Shown here: in pieces, positions 37,247 through 50,399 of the stretch
Position numbering within the stretch: the first letter of the stretch is position 1
Layout of the letters: the number at the start of each line of letters is the position of its first letter
From: Gnetum montanum
Lineage: Eukaryota > Streptophyta > Gnetopsida > Gnetales > Gnetaceae
Assembly: GCA_015680685.1 (NCBI GenBank)
Contig: MNCI01002855.1
Location: 1-64,000 of the forward strand
DNA length: 64,000 nt
Reading direction: 5' to 3'
Made by a program: the position numbers and the translations under genes
The notes under the pieces: generated by a model
The model's database searches: none
The model's input: the letters and a program-made list of their open reading frames with translations, nothing else
What the model was told of the DNA's origin: nothing

Positions 37247-40200
37247 CATATCACACATGTCACTAGAAAAATCATTATCATAGAGAATCTTTACTAGTTT
37301 CTCAACATAACTGACATTAGATTGTAGCTGTATCCCTGAATGATCAATCACATGATGTTCATAAGGCACATAACGTCATAGCATAGATACATGAAACACC
37401 TCATGTACATGTGCTAAATGAGGAGGTAATGCTATCTAATAGGCCACTCTCCCAATTCTCTGCAACATTGAAAAGGACCAATGTAACTAGGAGCCAATTT
37501 CCCTTTTTGAACAAATTAGGTAAGGCCCTTTAAGGGAGAAACACACAAAAAAACATGATTCTCAACCGCAAACTCAAATGGCCTTTGATGCTAATTAGCA
37601 TATGCCACTTGCCTATCTTATGCAGCTCTTAATCTTTCTCAAATCTCACAAACTTGCTTTGTAGTCTATCTCACCAAATCTGTGCTCACCTGCTAATAAT
37701 CTTCTATGGTATCCTAGCATAAAGGTGTTCTACATGACCTACCATATAAAATCTCATATGGTGCTACCCACAAACTCTTTTGATAACTATTATTTATATG
37801 CAAATTCAGCTAATGCTAGCATCTAATCCCAACCATCTCTATATTGTAAAGCACAGGCTCTTAATATGTCCTTGAGAATTTGATTCACCTACTCAATCTA
37901 ACCATCAATTTGTGGATGATATGCTGAACTCATATTTAGCTTTGTATCCATCGCCTTTTGAAATGCCTGCTAAAAACATGAAATGAATTGAGCATCTCTA
38001 TCACTAATAATCCATTGTGGCACCCTATGCAACTGCACTATCTTTACAAGAAAGAGATGTGTAGTTTCTACTACACTCACTGATGCTCTTGTGGCAAGGA
38101 AATAGAAAAACTTTATCAACAAATCAACAACTACCAATATAGCATCATGGCCACTGTGAGCTTGTGGAAGACCAACAATGAAATCCATACCAATAGCATC
38201 GCATTTCCACTGATGAGTATTGTGGAAATGCAAATATCCTCTAGGCCTCTGATGCTCTATTTCACTTCCTGGAAAATTAAACATCGAGACACATATTCCC
38301 CTACATTGCTCTTCATACCTAGCCAACAATACACCCATCATAAAGTTTGGTACATCTTCTGACTACCTAGATGCATTTGGTATATGCTCATGTGGGCCTC
38401 ATCCATTAACTATAATTGTAGAGCTTTTAGAACACATACTTGACCATCCCTTCGTAGCACTCCATGACTATCCATAGAGAGCAGTCCATCAAAGGTGATT
38501 TGTTGCCTCAATTCTTGACACCATGGATCATGTTGTTGTTTCTCTCATATCTATCCTTGTAAATTTGATTGGATTTTCAAGTTATTAAGCTTACTTGCCA
38601 CCCTACTCAAAGCATCAGCTACTTTATTAGTCTTGCTAGGCTTATATTTAATAGTGAAATTAAAGTCAGTAGGTAGGTCTATCCATCTACATTATTGCAA
38701 GTTTAATTGCAGCTAACTCATAAGAGATTGGAGGCTCTTATGGTTAGTTAAAATAGTAACTTGCATCCCATATAGATAATGCTGCCAAATCTTCAATGCA
38801 AAGATCACAACACCCAACTCTAGATCATGCATGGGATATCTAATTTCATGTGGCCTTAATTGACAGGATGCATACACCACAACCTATCCATCTTGCATTA
38901 ACACACAACCAAATCCATCGCCTGAAGCATTAGTACTAACATCATATGGTATAGGAGATATTATCACTGGAGCAATTACCAATGTATGCTTCAACTCTTC
39001 AAATGTAGCCTGACAAGCTAGGCTCTAAGTAAAGTTAGTCTCCTTCCTCAGCAATCAAGTCAAAGGAGATGTTATGCGAGAAAAATGTTTCACAAACCTC
39101 TAGTAATATCTTGCTAATCCCAAGAAGCTTCACACCTCCACTACTGATTGAAGCATAGCTAATCATGCACAACTGCAATCTTTGCAAAATCCATAGAGAT
39201 ACTAGCTCTTGAAAACACATGTCCCAAGAACTACATCTCTAACTACCAAAATGAACACTTGGATGGCTGAGCATACAGTTGGTACTCCCTCAAAGTCTAT
39301 AAGACTATTCGCAAGTGCTCTACATGCAATTTCTCATCAAGAGAATATACTAAGATATCATATACAAACATAATCACAAACTAATCTAGGAATGGTTGCA
39401 TCACATTGTTCATGAGGTGCATGAAAACTACTGGTGCATTTGTCAATCCAAATGGAAGCATCAAAAACTCATAATGGCCATATCATGTTCTAAATGTTGT
39501 CTTTGACACATCCTATTCACAAACTTGTACCTAATGATACCTAGATTTGAGATTAATCTTGGAGAATATATGAGCTCCTCGAAGTTGATCAAACAAGTCA
39601 TCAATGCATGACAAAGGATATTTATTTTTCACATTCACCTATTTTAGCGACCTATAATCTATGCATAGTCCCAAACTTCCCTACTTATTTTTAACCAATA
39701 CCATTAGTGCACCCCATGCTGATGCACTAGGGTGAATGAGACTGTTGTTTAGCAATTCCTGCAACTGGATCCTGCAACTGGATCTTTAGCTCTATTAGCT
39801 CTATGGGAGACATCCTATATGGAGTCTTTGAAATAGGTTCAGTACTAGGTTTAAGTTTGATTTTGAACTCAATGTCTTGCCGTGGTGGCAAACCTAGTAA
39901 TTCTAACTGGTAGACTAGAAAATTCTTAAACCACAGGAATATGATCTATCTCCACCATATCTATTTTATATATTGTAGCTACAAGGCATTCATGCCCTTT
40001 TTGAAGCATCCTATGATACATCCAAGAGGAGATCAAATCTAGGCACATAGTCCCTGGATGGGTTTATACCTCAATTGGAGCACCATTGATTGATTGTAGT
40101 CTTAGAAGATTTTTTCGACAATCCAAACTTGCATTGAGCTACGACAACCAATGCATCCCAAAAATTACATCATATGCCCCAAGATCCATAACATGCAAAT

Positions 40201-41359
40201 TACTAACCCACTGCACACCTTTCAATTCTACAATCACACCTATACACACTTGAATAACTCGAGTTTCATGAACCCTAGCAGAAGATACTATCAACCCAAG
40301 AGAAACAGAATGACATACAAGAGCTATATGATGTGCAACCATAGGATCTAAAAAAGAATGGCTAGTACTTGGATCAAATAAAATCAACAAATCAAAGCCC
40401 AAAATCATACCTTCCAACTCCATCACTATGTTTGGTTGCACATCTAATGGCTAGTCTATTAAAGCATACATCCATTCGTGAATCCTCTAGTTCCCTCTTC
40501 TTGGCTAAGTGATCAATGTTCCATGACCACTATAAATGGAAGGTTGTTGTCCTTGACCCCTACCTCCTCCTCCACTACTTTCATGTTTCGAGCACTCCCT
40601 AACATAGTGTCTTGGCTACCCACATACAAAATAATTCTGGTAATCCCTCTACAGATGGCCAGGCTACCCACATATATAATAAACAATCACTCCACAACTA
40701 GCGCCAGTAGTAGGACCACGAGTTGGTGTTGGGAACTCTCCTTCATGTCCATGAGCTTACTTAGAGGGGCTAGACATCTCTTCGAATGTCAGTCCTTTCT
40801 TCTGTCCTTGTCACCTCTCTCTACGAGTTGCACCTTCTTGTTGACTCCTGTCTAAATTCATGGCTACTACTCTAGCCTCATCATAAGATGTTAATTTGAG
40901 GGGTAATAGGTATTCCTTCAAAGATGGCCTTAAACATTGAACAAATCTATTCCCCCGTGCCTGAGCATCTATTTGCATTTGTGGTACATAACTACTAAGT
41001 TATGAGAAACGAGCATCATACTCCACCATAGATCAACTACCTTGATGCAAATAATAGAACTCATTCTCCTTGGCCTAAGCATATTGGGTAGACACATAAC
41101 ATGCTTTGAAAGATGTGAAAAAATCATCACATGCCACCTCTTGGCCAGTCCATCCCTTGGCTTACTCTTCAGTCATCCACCAATGTCAGGTAGTACCAAG
41201 CAACTGATAAATTGCCAAGCTAGTTTGCTAAATTGATGAATAGGCTATCAAATCAAAAGCCTTTTGTAATTCCTCTAACCATTCTATAGCTATAGTAGGA
41301 TCCTTAGTGCCATAAAATTTAGGATCCTTAGCGCCATCAAATTTAGGAGGTCCCAACTA

Positions 41360-42470
41360 TTGACCTTTTGGTATGTTAAAACCTTAAGGAAAATGGAGAA
41401 AAAGAATGTTTATGTGATTTTTATGTTTATAGGACAAGAACATGGAGATCACAAGGAGAAGCTCAAAGGAGAAATGCATCTATAGGGTCTCAAGGAAGCA
41501 TGAGGTAGTTCAAAGAACATGGACAAGGAACAAAGACTTCAAAGCTCAACTTCGAAGCTTAACTATAATTAATTGTGGAAAAGGTGTTTCCATGAAACAG
41601 TAAAAGTCTTCCATCAAGTGAAGATGTCTCTCAACAATAGTAGACATCTTGGTTGAGTTGAAGGATGCTTAGAAGAGGAAGACGTCTCCCTCATGAAGTA
41701 CATGTGTTGGCTGAGTTAAAGGATGCTTAGAAGAAGATGTCTTCCTTGTGGAGAATACATCTCCCAAATGGAAGTCTGATACAAAAGACATCTCTATCTT
41801 GAAGAATATGTCTCTAATGACCATTAGATAGTCATTGCACAAATTTTGAGGTGATTTTGGAAACATCTAGGCTATAAAAGACTCCATTCTCTTAGAAAAA
41901 TAGCAAGTGTTGAATGCAAGCAAGTGTTAATATTAAGTAATCATTGTGTAAATTATCCTATTGTATTTGTGTGCTTCATTGTGCTATCTTTTGTACTAAT
42001 GTAAGAGATCTATTGTATTGTATCTCAAAGTGCAAGGACCTATAAGTTTTTTGCATCCTTTTCTTGTAATTTTTGTTCTCTTGTGTTACCCTATAGGGTT
42101 GATGTGCTTCTTGTGGGAAGGCATTGTTCTTGAGCTTGTTGATGTAGTGCCACAACACTTCAGAGCAAAGCTCAAGTTGTAAAGGCTTTGGGATTTTGGA
42201 AACCACATTCTAAGCTTGTTGGTACCTTGTGGAAACTTAGATCTGTATAGGGTGTGGTACGCTTCAAACCACATTTTTAGAGGAACAAAGTTTGGAGGTG
42301 TGCTTGCGATCTATCCTCCGAATGTGGGCTACCCAAGTTGGGGAACCATGTTAAATTTGGTTGTGATCTTTGTGGCCAAATTTTTTTTTTGTATAACTTA
42401 TTCATCATTCCTTTATAGGTTCAACAATCCTCACCAACTTTTAAATTTTCTCTACTAGTTTCCTATTGAT
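41360..42470 (+). mobile_element. Inserted LTR-like repeat (copy 1), nested in chromovirus gag
   Basis: Splits the gag sequence of the - strand chromovirus and matches 55155-56340 in inverted orientation: 'gaccttttggtatgtt' near the start, 'gtagggttgatgtgcttcttg' type sequence, 'caaccttgttggtgccatgg' type sequence and 'ctacccaagttggggaacc' near the end. It contains many AGA(C/T)GTCTT-like palindromes at 41600-41830. No coding region. Ends are approximate; neither TG/CA ends nor a target duplication is established. Confidence 0.65.
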
Positions 42471-42777
42471 AGGTTGCCTATTTGATTCTTTTGAGCATCC
42501 ACTACCACTACCACTTTCCACTTTCCTGACTATGGGAACAAAAGCATCAGTAGCTACAACATGCTATTGCAAGATTTGTAATAGTTGTTGTATACAATCT
42601 GGTTGACTATTTTCAGGACCACTACTAGATGTTTGAGGAGGTTGCTCCAACCCATCTTTAGGCCCTTTTGATTTGTGGGTCTGACCAACATCATGGCCAT
42701 GCCTACTATACATATGTATAACTTGAAATCACAAATGGATGATTACCTCGAACATCAGACAACATTGAAGTAAACTA

Positions 42778-42789
42778 GCTCTAATACCA
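42778..42789 (-). other. Primer binding site, initiator-Met tRNA type
   Basis: On the - strand TGGTATTAGAGC, one base from the TGGTATCAGAGC complementary to the 3' end of plant initiator Met tRNA, three bases from the LTR end at 42793. This fixes element orientation. Confidence 0.8.
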
Positions 42790-42792
42790 CAA

Positions 42793-43032
42793 TGTAACAC
42801 CCTGCCCTAGCTAGGGCAAGGTGATGCTTAGGATCACTAGTAATCTTACAATGGAAACATGATAAACTAAAAGCTAATGATGTGTAGAAATATGTTATAT
42901 TAAGGAAGGTCAAATTGCACAACAAACCATGCTAACCCAAAAATTAAACATACATGCTAACCCAAAAATTAAACATACATGTTGATTTATAAAATTTCAT
43001 GTCTCTACATAATCCAACAATCTACACTGCTA
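42793..43032 (-). mobile_element. Chromovirus-like LTR, right copy (5' LTR, truncated)
   Basis: Matches 36693-36915 and then stops at about 43032, where gag-like sequence of another element begins. It has a 25-base internal duplication ('gctaacccaaaaattaaaca' twice at 42929-42980). The 5' part of the LTR is therefore missing. Confidence 0.75.
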
Positions 43033-43059
43033 AGTTTGAATGCTTGTTACTGCATGCAT

Positions 43060-45660
43060 GGCCACACACAATCATATGTGTGTTCGCCATGTCCTTGACC
43101 AGTAAGGCACTGGATTGGGATCATGCACTTCCCAGGGCCTCCATTTACTCTTTGGAGGATTTTCTTAGCTAATTCATCATGCACTTCAAGTATAACTTGA
43201 AGCACAAGGCAACCTTGGACTAGCTAATGCAAAATAAGTAGGGCCACTTAGAGCCTGTGTAAAAATTCATACAATGCTGGAGCACATCGGTCAAGAAAAT
43301 CTGTGAGCCCATTGTGGAAACACACGTACTGGCAATTTTCAAGGGTGTAGTGAATGAATTTATTAAGTTAAAGCTATACTATTTAGCTCACAATCCTTAA
43401 GCCAAGCATTTTCTCAAACCAAGAGCATTCAAGATGTGGTAGAGGCCAACAAGGACCTGGCCTACATGGCCTACAAGAAATTGCATGTCAAAAGGATAAG
43501 GACAAAGGAAAATAGACAACCACAACCATGGCAATGATGGCCAACAAGGCCAAGCCAACCAATGCTAAACCAACAACCAAGCCACCCAAGGCCTTGGCTA
43601 ATAACAAGGCTTATAGCCCTAGAATTGCAATAAGCAACCAACCTACAACATCGGCAGCCATGGGGCAAGCTACCCCAAGGTCAAACTTTGAGTGCAAAGA
43701 CTACTCAAAGTATACACAGTTACCACTCAAGCTGTCAGAACTCCTGGACCAACTGCTTAAGGCTGGAAGAATCTAGTACAAGCAGATGTCCAAGGATGCT
43801 TGCAAGTGACATGATAGGTACTGTGAACTCCTTAGGAATCCCTTGGCTATAGCACCAAACAAGCCTCTGGTCCCTAAATATTTTAGGCTAGACTGATTTT
43901 GCCACTATCATCAATTGCCCAGGCATGACACATACTTCTACATGGCTCTACAAGATGACATCTAGCGCATGATTGATTGGGTAAGTTGGTTCTTGATGCC
44001 ACCAACCTAGTTTGCCCCCAAAATCAATCAATGATGATCTACAAGGACCCTTTGAATGTAGGTGGTGTAGCATACACCATCAATGCTATCAACATTGATG
44101 GCAACTCAAAACTAGTGCAGGAGCCATTCGTGGTTCTTATGCTCTTTGGGAACACTAGGGCCTCCTTGACATCCACCAATTTGAGGATCTGTTTTGATAT
44201 TAGAGCACCACCTCAGGCACTCACAACATCCTTTGTGGTCAAGGTCCTATAGCACATTACAACAACAATAGCCAAGTCATCCTTTGTTGTTAGGATGCCA
44301 CAACATGCAGACTCCTCACCTGCTTGAAGTTCGATGGTGGACCATGCATCAACCCCTGCATGTCCAAGGGATCATCCTATAGGAAAAACTGACAAAACAT
44401 CTAAGTGGTAACCTGGGAGGCCTAGTGAGCACCTTGCTGACAAAATGATTAGGTAGCACCAGGAGCAAAAAGAGCTGGGTTCACTGAATCCCATCCCCTT
44501 GTCCACCATCCCCATGGCCGAATTAATTGAGAAGGCCACCACAAGCAACTAGCAACCAAGCATTGAGGCACCTAGGCAAGTAAGGCAAGCCAAGCCCAAA
44601 TCTCCTACATGAGAGATTCATCTCTTGGGTTGCATGAAGGAGATGAAATCTAATAAAATAATAGATAGTGGCAAAGAATTTCTAGACACATTAGCTTAGG
44701 TCAAATAAGCTTTAAAATAGAAGAACACAATGTTAAGCCTATACGACCTGATCATGACCTCCTCTGCCCATCGTGAAACACTGGTCCACATGTTGACCTC
44801 CATTCCTATTATGGAGAACATCCCAACTAATGAACAATCCATCCATGCTATGATGCTTTCCCCTACACCATAGGAATCAAGCTCAACACTCCTATTGTTC
44901 CGTGATGAGGTGATCAAGGTTGATCCTAGGAAGGGTTAAGTCATTACTGCACTAATGTTTATCACAATTCACATTGGACAATGCAAAATCCAAAGGATGC
45001 ATGTTGATGATGGGGTAGCAACCAACATCATCCTATACATCATCATCAATAAGCTAGGTCTTGCTGACTAAATCAAACTCACAAAGACAAAATGCCTAAA
45101 GTCCTTCGATGAATCATGCGTTTTCATAAGGGGAATGGTCACGATAGCCTTTGTGGCAAGGGAGCAATTCCCCACCATTATAGAGTTCATCATAATTGAA
45201 GAGATGCCTGGATTCAACTTGATCTTGGGTAGGTCGTGGTTGGCCTAACTGTGGGCCGTCTCTTCTCCTATCCACCAAGAAATCCACCTTCCATACAGAG
45301 GTGGTGAGGTTATCATTTATAGTGACAATGCAGCCCCTCTGGCCATCAACAATATAGACTCAGAATAAGGGTTAGAGGTGGAGTTCTCCTATGACGTGCC
45401 TCCCATAAAGGACAAGGATGAAACATGTGAGGTAGACTAACTTGAGGGACCAAAGGCAGCCAAGGACCTCCTAGAGGATGCTTTGTGGGAAAAATTTCCC
45501 TTCGACATAGTTGATGAAGGTCAAGGCGATTATTGCATAGTACCATCTAGGCCCTACATTCTACCTAACCCACACTAGATTAGGAAGCAACTACGTGACT
45601 AAGGCACTCCCTTAGTCCAACGCATGCTAGGTTCCTACTTGCTCTTCACTTCTGCATAAC
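43060..45660 (+). pseudogene. Ty3/Gypsy-type gag-protease remnant without pol
   Basis: Conceptual translation gives a gag domain (43090-43450: ALDWDHALP, SLEDFLS, KATLD, EPIVETHVLAIFKGVV), a Lys/Ala/Pro-rich linker (43520-43680), a second gag region (43690-43990: LPLKLSELLDQLLKAGRI, then a Cys/His pattern ending PRHDTYFYMALQDDI) and a retropepsin-like domain (44960-45340: VDDGVATNIILY, FIRGMVTIAF, FNLILGRSW). The Asp-Thr-Gly catalytic triad reads Asp-Asp-Gly. Stops are mostly at Gln codons. No reverse transcriptase follows; after 45660 the sequence changes to repeats and antisense-type sequence, so this may be a non-autonomous gag-only element. No LTR is visible on its left. Confidence 0.7.
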
Positions 45661-45872
45661 TTGCTTGCTTGCATCTTGTTTGGGCATTTATGTTTAGCTT
45701 GGTTGTTTGCATTTTGCATTGTTTGCTTTGTTATGGATTTATTTTCTTTGTTTGTGCATTTTTGATTAGTTTACGCATATGCTTGTTTAGTTTACTCTTT
45801 AGCAGTTATTAGCCTATGCATGAAAAACATGAAAATACATAAAAATTATAAAAACTAAAACTAAAAAAATGT
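45661..45872 (+). other. T-rich spacer after gag-protease
   Basis: Contains repeated 'tgcttgttt' and 'gtttgcatttt' words and an A-rich end; no coding signal. Confidence 0.5.
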
Positions 45873-46170
45873 GTAGCCCACCATGGCCTAAAACTAGTAA
45901 TCTCCCTTGCATCACATGGCCCAAAAAGGCCTTAAACTAGCACATGACTTGCCATGGCCCTAAATTGGCATTGCATGGCCCACCACAACATAAAACTGGA
46001 AACACTTTTCATTCTATCACATGGCTTGAAAAGGCCTTAAACTACCACTGGGGCCCAACATGGCCTAGAACTACCAACACACGTGGCCCAAAATGGCCTA
46101 AAACTATCATCATGGCCTAAAATGACCTTAAACTAGCATCAACCCTCTTGCAAAATGGCCTAGCCATCTT
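45873..46170 (+). repeat. Degenerate ~35-bp repeat 'catggcc..aaa(t/a)ggcc'
   Basis: At least eight units of the form 'catggcccaaaatggccttaaactag' with many changes. Units contain the self-complementary GGCC in 'ccatggcc' and 'aaggcctt'. Confidence 0.75.
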
Positions 46171-46389
46171 ACCATCACACAATCATATCATTGCGTAATC
46201 ATAACTTAGTACAACAGTCCATCACAACATCAGCATAATAAACACATAACAAATAATCGCAAAAGTTACATACTCGATATAGCAAACATAGTCATTACAT
46301 GCCATCTCGCATCAATAATAGTACATAGCATAAGCATCAATACCATGTTGCAAAAAATACACAAAAATGCCCAATAGTAGAGCTACATT

Positions 46390-49300
46390 AGAACATGCTC
46401 AACCAATGGTACTAGGTGGAGGTGGGGGTGCTTCTTCCTCCACTACATTGCTAGGGCTTGCAGCATCGCCTAGTACTTGCTACAACAACAACAAAACAAC
46501 AAACAATTAGTAAGCAAATGTACAATATACAAACTAACATGAAAAAGTAATAAAAATAAACAAACAAAAAACTAACCTAAGAGGATCTTGCATCGATCAT
46601 GTCTAGAGGCAAACTATCAAGGCCCTCTTCTAGGTGTTAGAGGATCTCAACCTGAGATAGTCACGTCCAATCCTCCTAGCCAAAGTCAATCCCTACAGGG
46701 TCTTGCCTTTGTTCAAAATGGTTCATGCAAGTGGCTCCATCGAAAATGTAGAAGATGAAGCCTCTCCTGAGGGGGTGACAATTTGCCTCTCCAAAGAACC
46801 ACTGACCATGATATGATGATTGAACAACTTTTAGGCTCATCTCTCACCAGTTGCCTCAAGGAACATCTCAAGGAAACAACATTCAATAGACTCCTACTTG
46901 TACCACTTAAGGTACGCATCTCACTCATGCTTATAGTGGTGCTTGTGGTTCTTTTGGGTCTACCCCCACTTGTACACCTTTGTACTATAACTTTTCTATT
47001 CCTGGTTCTTTTGGGTGAGGAGATCCATTTGGAGTCGCTACTCCATAATCTCTTGGGTTACCTCATTTCTACCCTGGATGGTTGACCAGTACCTGGCATA
47101 GTCTATCTCCATGGTCCACTAGGTATTGTCTCACTATGAGCAAGCTACTAAAAAGTCATAATGGAACTGAAGGTACCCTATCTTTGTGTCTTGGCTTGTC
47201 ACCCTCTCTGGAGCTTGTGAACACACTTCCATAGGTGCTCATTTGAGTGCCTGCAGAGCCATAATGCTTTTGCACAGAAAAGCACACATTTGCTCACTAC
47301 CTCATATATACAACGAGGCATATACTTCACTTTAGGAGGGGACTCAGGGATGATGTCCACTTTGGCCATCCTTCTTAGATCCCAGTGAAGCTTAGAACCT
47401 ATTAGCATACAATAAGCAAATTAACTTTAGCCACAAACTAAGCTTTCAATAGGTAAGCCATAAAAGCAAAGAAAAATTACACACATACTGAGCTCAGGAT
47501 TAGTTTGCTATAGGTGGTCAACTATGTCCTTCATGATGCCTTCCATGAAGGAAAACTTGTCAAGCATGTCTACCCACGGCTTCATGTAGTAGGTAGACAT
47601 TTGATCGCTAGCGAGCACATCTAAGGTTGTAACACAACAATGCACTTAGGAATAACTGAATAGCGAAGGATTCTAGAGCAAAAGAGCAACAATAGATGAT
47701 AATTTAAGGCACCTACCTAATAAGCCCTTAGGTGCAAGAGCAAGGGGGTCACCTTAGGGTGGAATAACCCCTAATAAGCCCTCATTAGGGTGGAATAACC
47801 CCTCCTCCTCCAATTGTTGGAGGGTTTGTATGACCTTACGTAGTTCCTCCCCACACGCTCCTCCCTCCTTAGCTTGAGGAGGGGCCTCCTCTGGTATTGC
47901 TTCCACTACTGCTCTGGTAGCCCTCTCTCCTAATTTTGACAATTTAAAATATAATGCCTTAGCACATATTAGTCACATTAGCACATTAGTATAACATAGT
48001 AGAAAAACATAAAAATATAAACATAAAAAATTACAGAAAATGGATGCATCTGATAAAGTACGTATACTAACCTATAACCTTTGTGCATAGACCATGAAGC
48101 TAGAGGTGGATTTTCTTACCACTTGCTTTTCCAGCCTCAGGAGCAGCCTCCTCTGCAAGGCATGGCCTCTTGATCTTCACCTTGGATAATCTCATTGTCT
48201 TTGTAATATAGCAATTTTCCTTATTCAGGTCCCCAATTCCAATTGGGGGACCCTTGCCTGCACTGTCATGTGAATAGTGTGACTACCCCAAGAGACCTTT
48301 GGTCATTACTAAATATGACTCATTGATCTCCTTTAGGGGGTCTTGGGCATGAGTGGTCATGAACATATGCTTAACCCAAGGCTTCGATAGTTGCTCATGA
48401 TCTTGTATGACCCATCATTGATTATCATGTACCACTAAGAGCTTCTCAAACCTTTGCAAATACCTTGTGAAGAATGTAAAGTATACATGAGACCTGGCCT
48501 AGAGGTTGAAGCGTATCTTGGTGATCTCTACATGCAAGCCAGTCGTAATGTACGAGGCCTAGTTAAATCTCATGCCCTCCTGCAACACCTCTCTCATCAC
48601 CTGTGCTTGCCCCACCCCAAGGATTTTTCCTTGGAAGAGCAACTTTGAGAAGGCATGAGCGTAGAATAGAGGGTAGAGCTCCTAGACCTCAAGAACAAGC
48701 ACATCTTTAATTGGGATGCCCTTGTGAGATTGAGTGGCCCCCAACTAGTCCTTAGTCTCTCCTTTATGGTCGACCTCCCTGTTGGCCTTATCAACGACCA
48801 ATGGGCCATTAGTGGGGAGGCCAAAGAGGTTAGCAAAGAAGGCCTCATTGAGGTCTAGAACTACCCTCACATTGCATACTTGGGTGACAAGATGTCAGAT
48901 GTCACTGCTGAAGGAGTCTATGATGGTGACGATTTCAGCCATTGGAATGCTTGGGCTAAGGGCTAAGAAAAGGTCCATTAACCTAGGACGTGTGAGCCTA
49001 CTGGTAAGCTCATCTAAGGTCTAGTGGCACAACCAATGCTACACACCCTCTACATAATCATATTTCATGATGAGGATGGCCTTAGTGCAGCCTTTGGTGA
49101 CCATTGTCACCTCTCCTAAAGTAATCATTGCTGTAATAAAGGCAAAAATAATGTTAACACCATGGAAGGGCAAATCAATAAGCATCTGTGAGCAAGCACA
49201 AGAACTAAACAGTAAATGCTTACATGATACAAATGGAGTGTGGGATGGAGGTGGTGGTATAAGCATCTTCTCAATATTAATCTCACCACTAGCCCATTCC

Positions 49301-50060
49301 TCATCTAGCCAATCATGGATCTTGCATTACTCGAATGCCCTTAGGTACCACGTAGGGTAGGACCCTAGATCAACTCCCACCTACTTAAGTATAGCCTCCT
49401 GAAAGTTTGGGCTAGATGACATTACCTTTAGGATGGTATGAGTCAAGGCAAGAGCATCCCTCTCATTGTGTAGACCCTGCTTGTCAACTCTGAATCTAGC
49501 AACAAGCATGAGTAGTTAGCAACTTAGCATGAGCCAATAGTAAAGAACATGACACAAAAAACCATAAGAGTACTCATCCTCTGACATAGTATATAGTTGT
49601 AGGTGGGTTCTGGGACAAAGTGTGCATGCATAGAGCAATAAATAGGATGTTGCTCTTATTGTAATAAGAGAACTCTGGCATTTGCCAAATCCTAAATAAA
49701 GGTCGAGTGCTCCTAGAACCTCTACCGGAACCACCTACTCCATCATCATTAGTAGTAGGCTCATCGGACATGAACCTCAAAATGCCCTAGTTGGCCCTAG
49801 ATAGTAACATCTCTATGATGACGTTGGCAGCCTCCATCGCTAAGTGTGACCACATTATCACACTAAAGTATTGGAGTAGGAACTCTAGGAACTCACATGC
49901 CCCTAGGTGAAACCACACTACTTGATGACCTACACATATATCTGGTGCAGGCGTGTTGGGGACAAGCTCACTCATGCAGCAAAGAATGTCAACGAGCTCC
50001 ATGATAACCAGGATGGGCTTCAGTAGCACTTTACAATTGCAAAGCAACAAAACGAAGAAT
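46390..50060 (-). pseudogene. Unrecognised antisense-orientated reading frame region
   Basis: Open stretches with protein-like composition run mainly on the - strand: 50050-49787 (LGACEFLEFLLQYF), 49780-49574 (DEPTTNDDGVGGSGRG), 48850-48600, 47942-47754 (an Ala/Glu-rich piece with LRKVIQTLQQLEEEGLF) and 47408-47199 (NEHLWKCVHKLQRG). Stops lie between and within them. The + strand in the same places is less protein-like. I do not recognise the family. It is downstream of and opposed to the gag-protease unit, an arrangement known for the extra antisense frames of some Tat-lineage elements, but identity is not shown. Confidence 0.4.
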
Positions 50061-50399
50061 TAGCATACACACATTAGATGCAAATTTTGACCAAATATAT
50101 TAAATTTAACTTAGCAAAATTAGCATAACATAGCATCAATTAGCAAAAATATCCAAAGGCCCCTTGGGCCCCATGGGTATAGGACATCAACACACACATT
50201 TGATGCACCTCGTACTCACTAGGGTATGGCACACTTTGCATAAGATTAGCATTTCATTTTACATGTTCGCACATTTAGCACTATCATTGTTTACATGTTT
50301 TAGTAGTTTAGCATTGTTACGGTTTGCAGGTTTAGCATTTTTTTGCAGGTTTAGCATTGTTAGCATTGTGGCATCTTACAAGTTTAGCATTAAGTGCAA
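50061..50399. other. Low-complexity 'tttagcat' sequence
   Basis: 'ttagcatt' and 'aggtttagcattgtt' recur many times at 50270-50390. No gene. Confidence 0.6.

Larger units (their letters stand above)
37094..42777 (-). pseudogene. Ty3/Gypsy chromovirus-like gag-pol remnant
   Basis: Read leftwards from the primer site: gag (42700-40480, with WLEELQKAFD-like sequence near 41260-41340 and a Cys/His-rich part near 40600), protease (40441-40139: LFDPSTSHSFLD in place of the usual DSGATHSF, and YDVIFGMHWLS), reverse transcriptase and RNase H (about 40100-38600), integrase (38341-37400: IGMDFIVGLPQAHSGHDAI, ISDRDAQF) and a terminal part with VSYVEKLVKILYD where a chromodomain would follow. The catalytic protease Asp-Ser/Thr-Gly is altered and stops are frequent, so it is dead. 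The initiator-Met primer site and domain order fit the Tekay/Del-type chromoviruses. A repeat at about 41360-42470 interrupts gag. Confidence 0.82.

Noticed and set aside
40478-40855. 125-codon + strand open frame
   Set aside because: It is opposite the chromovirus gag region read on the - strand and has no recognisable protein content.
45873-46170. Possible CRISPR-like array of 'catggcc' units
   Set aside because: Units are too irregular, spacers are not unique and the window is plant nuclear DNA.
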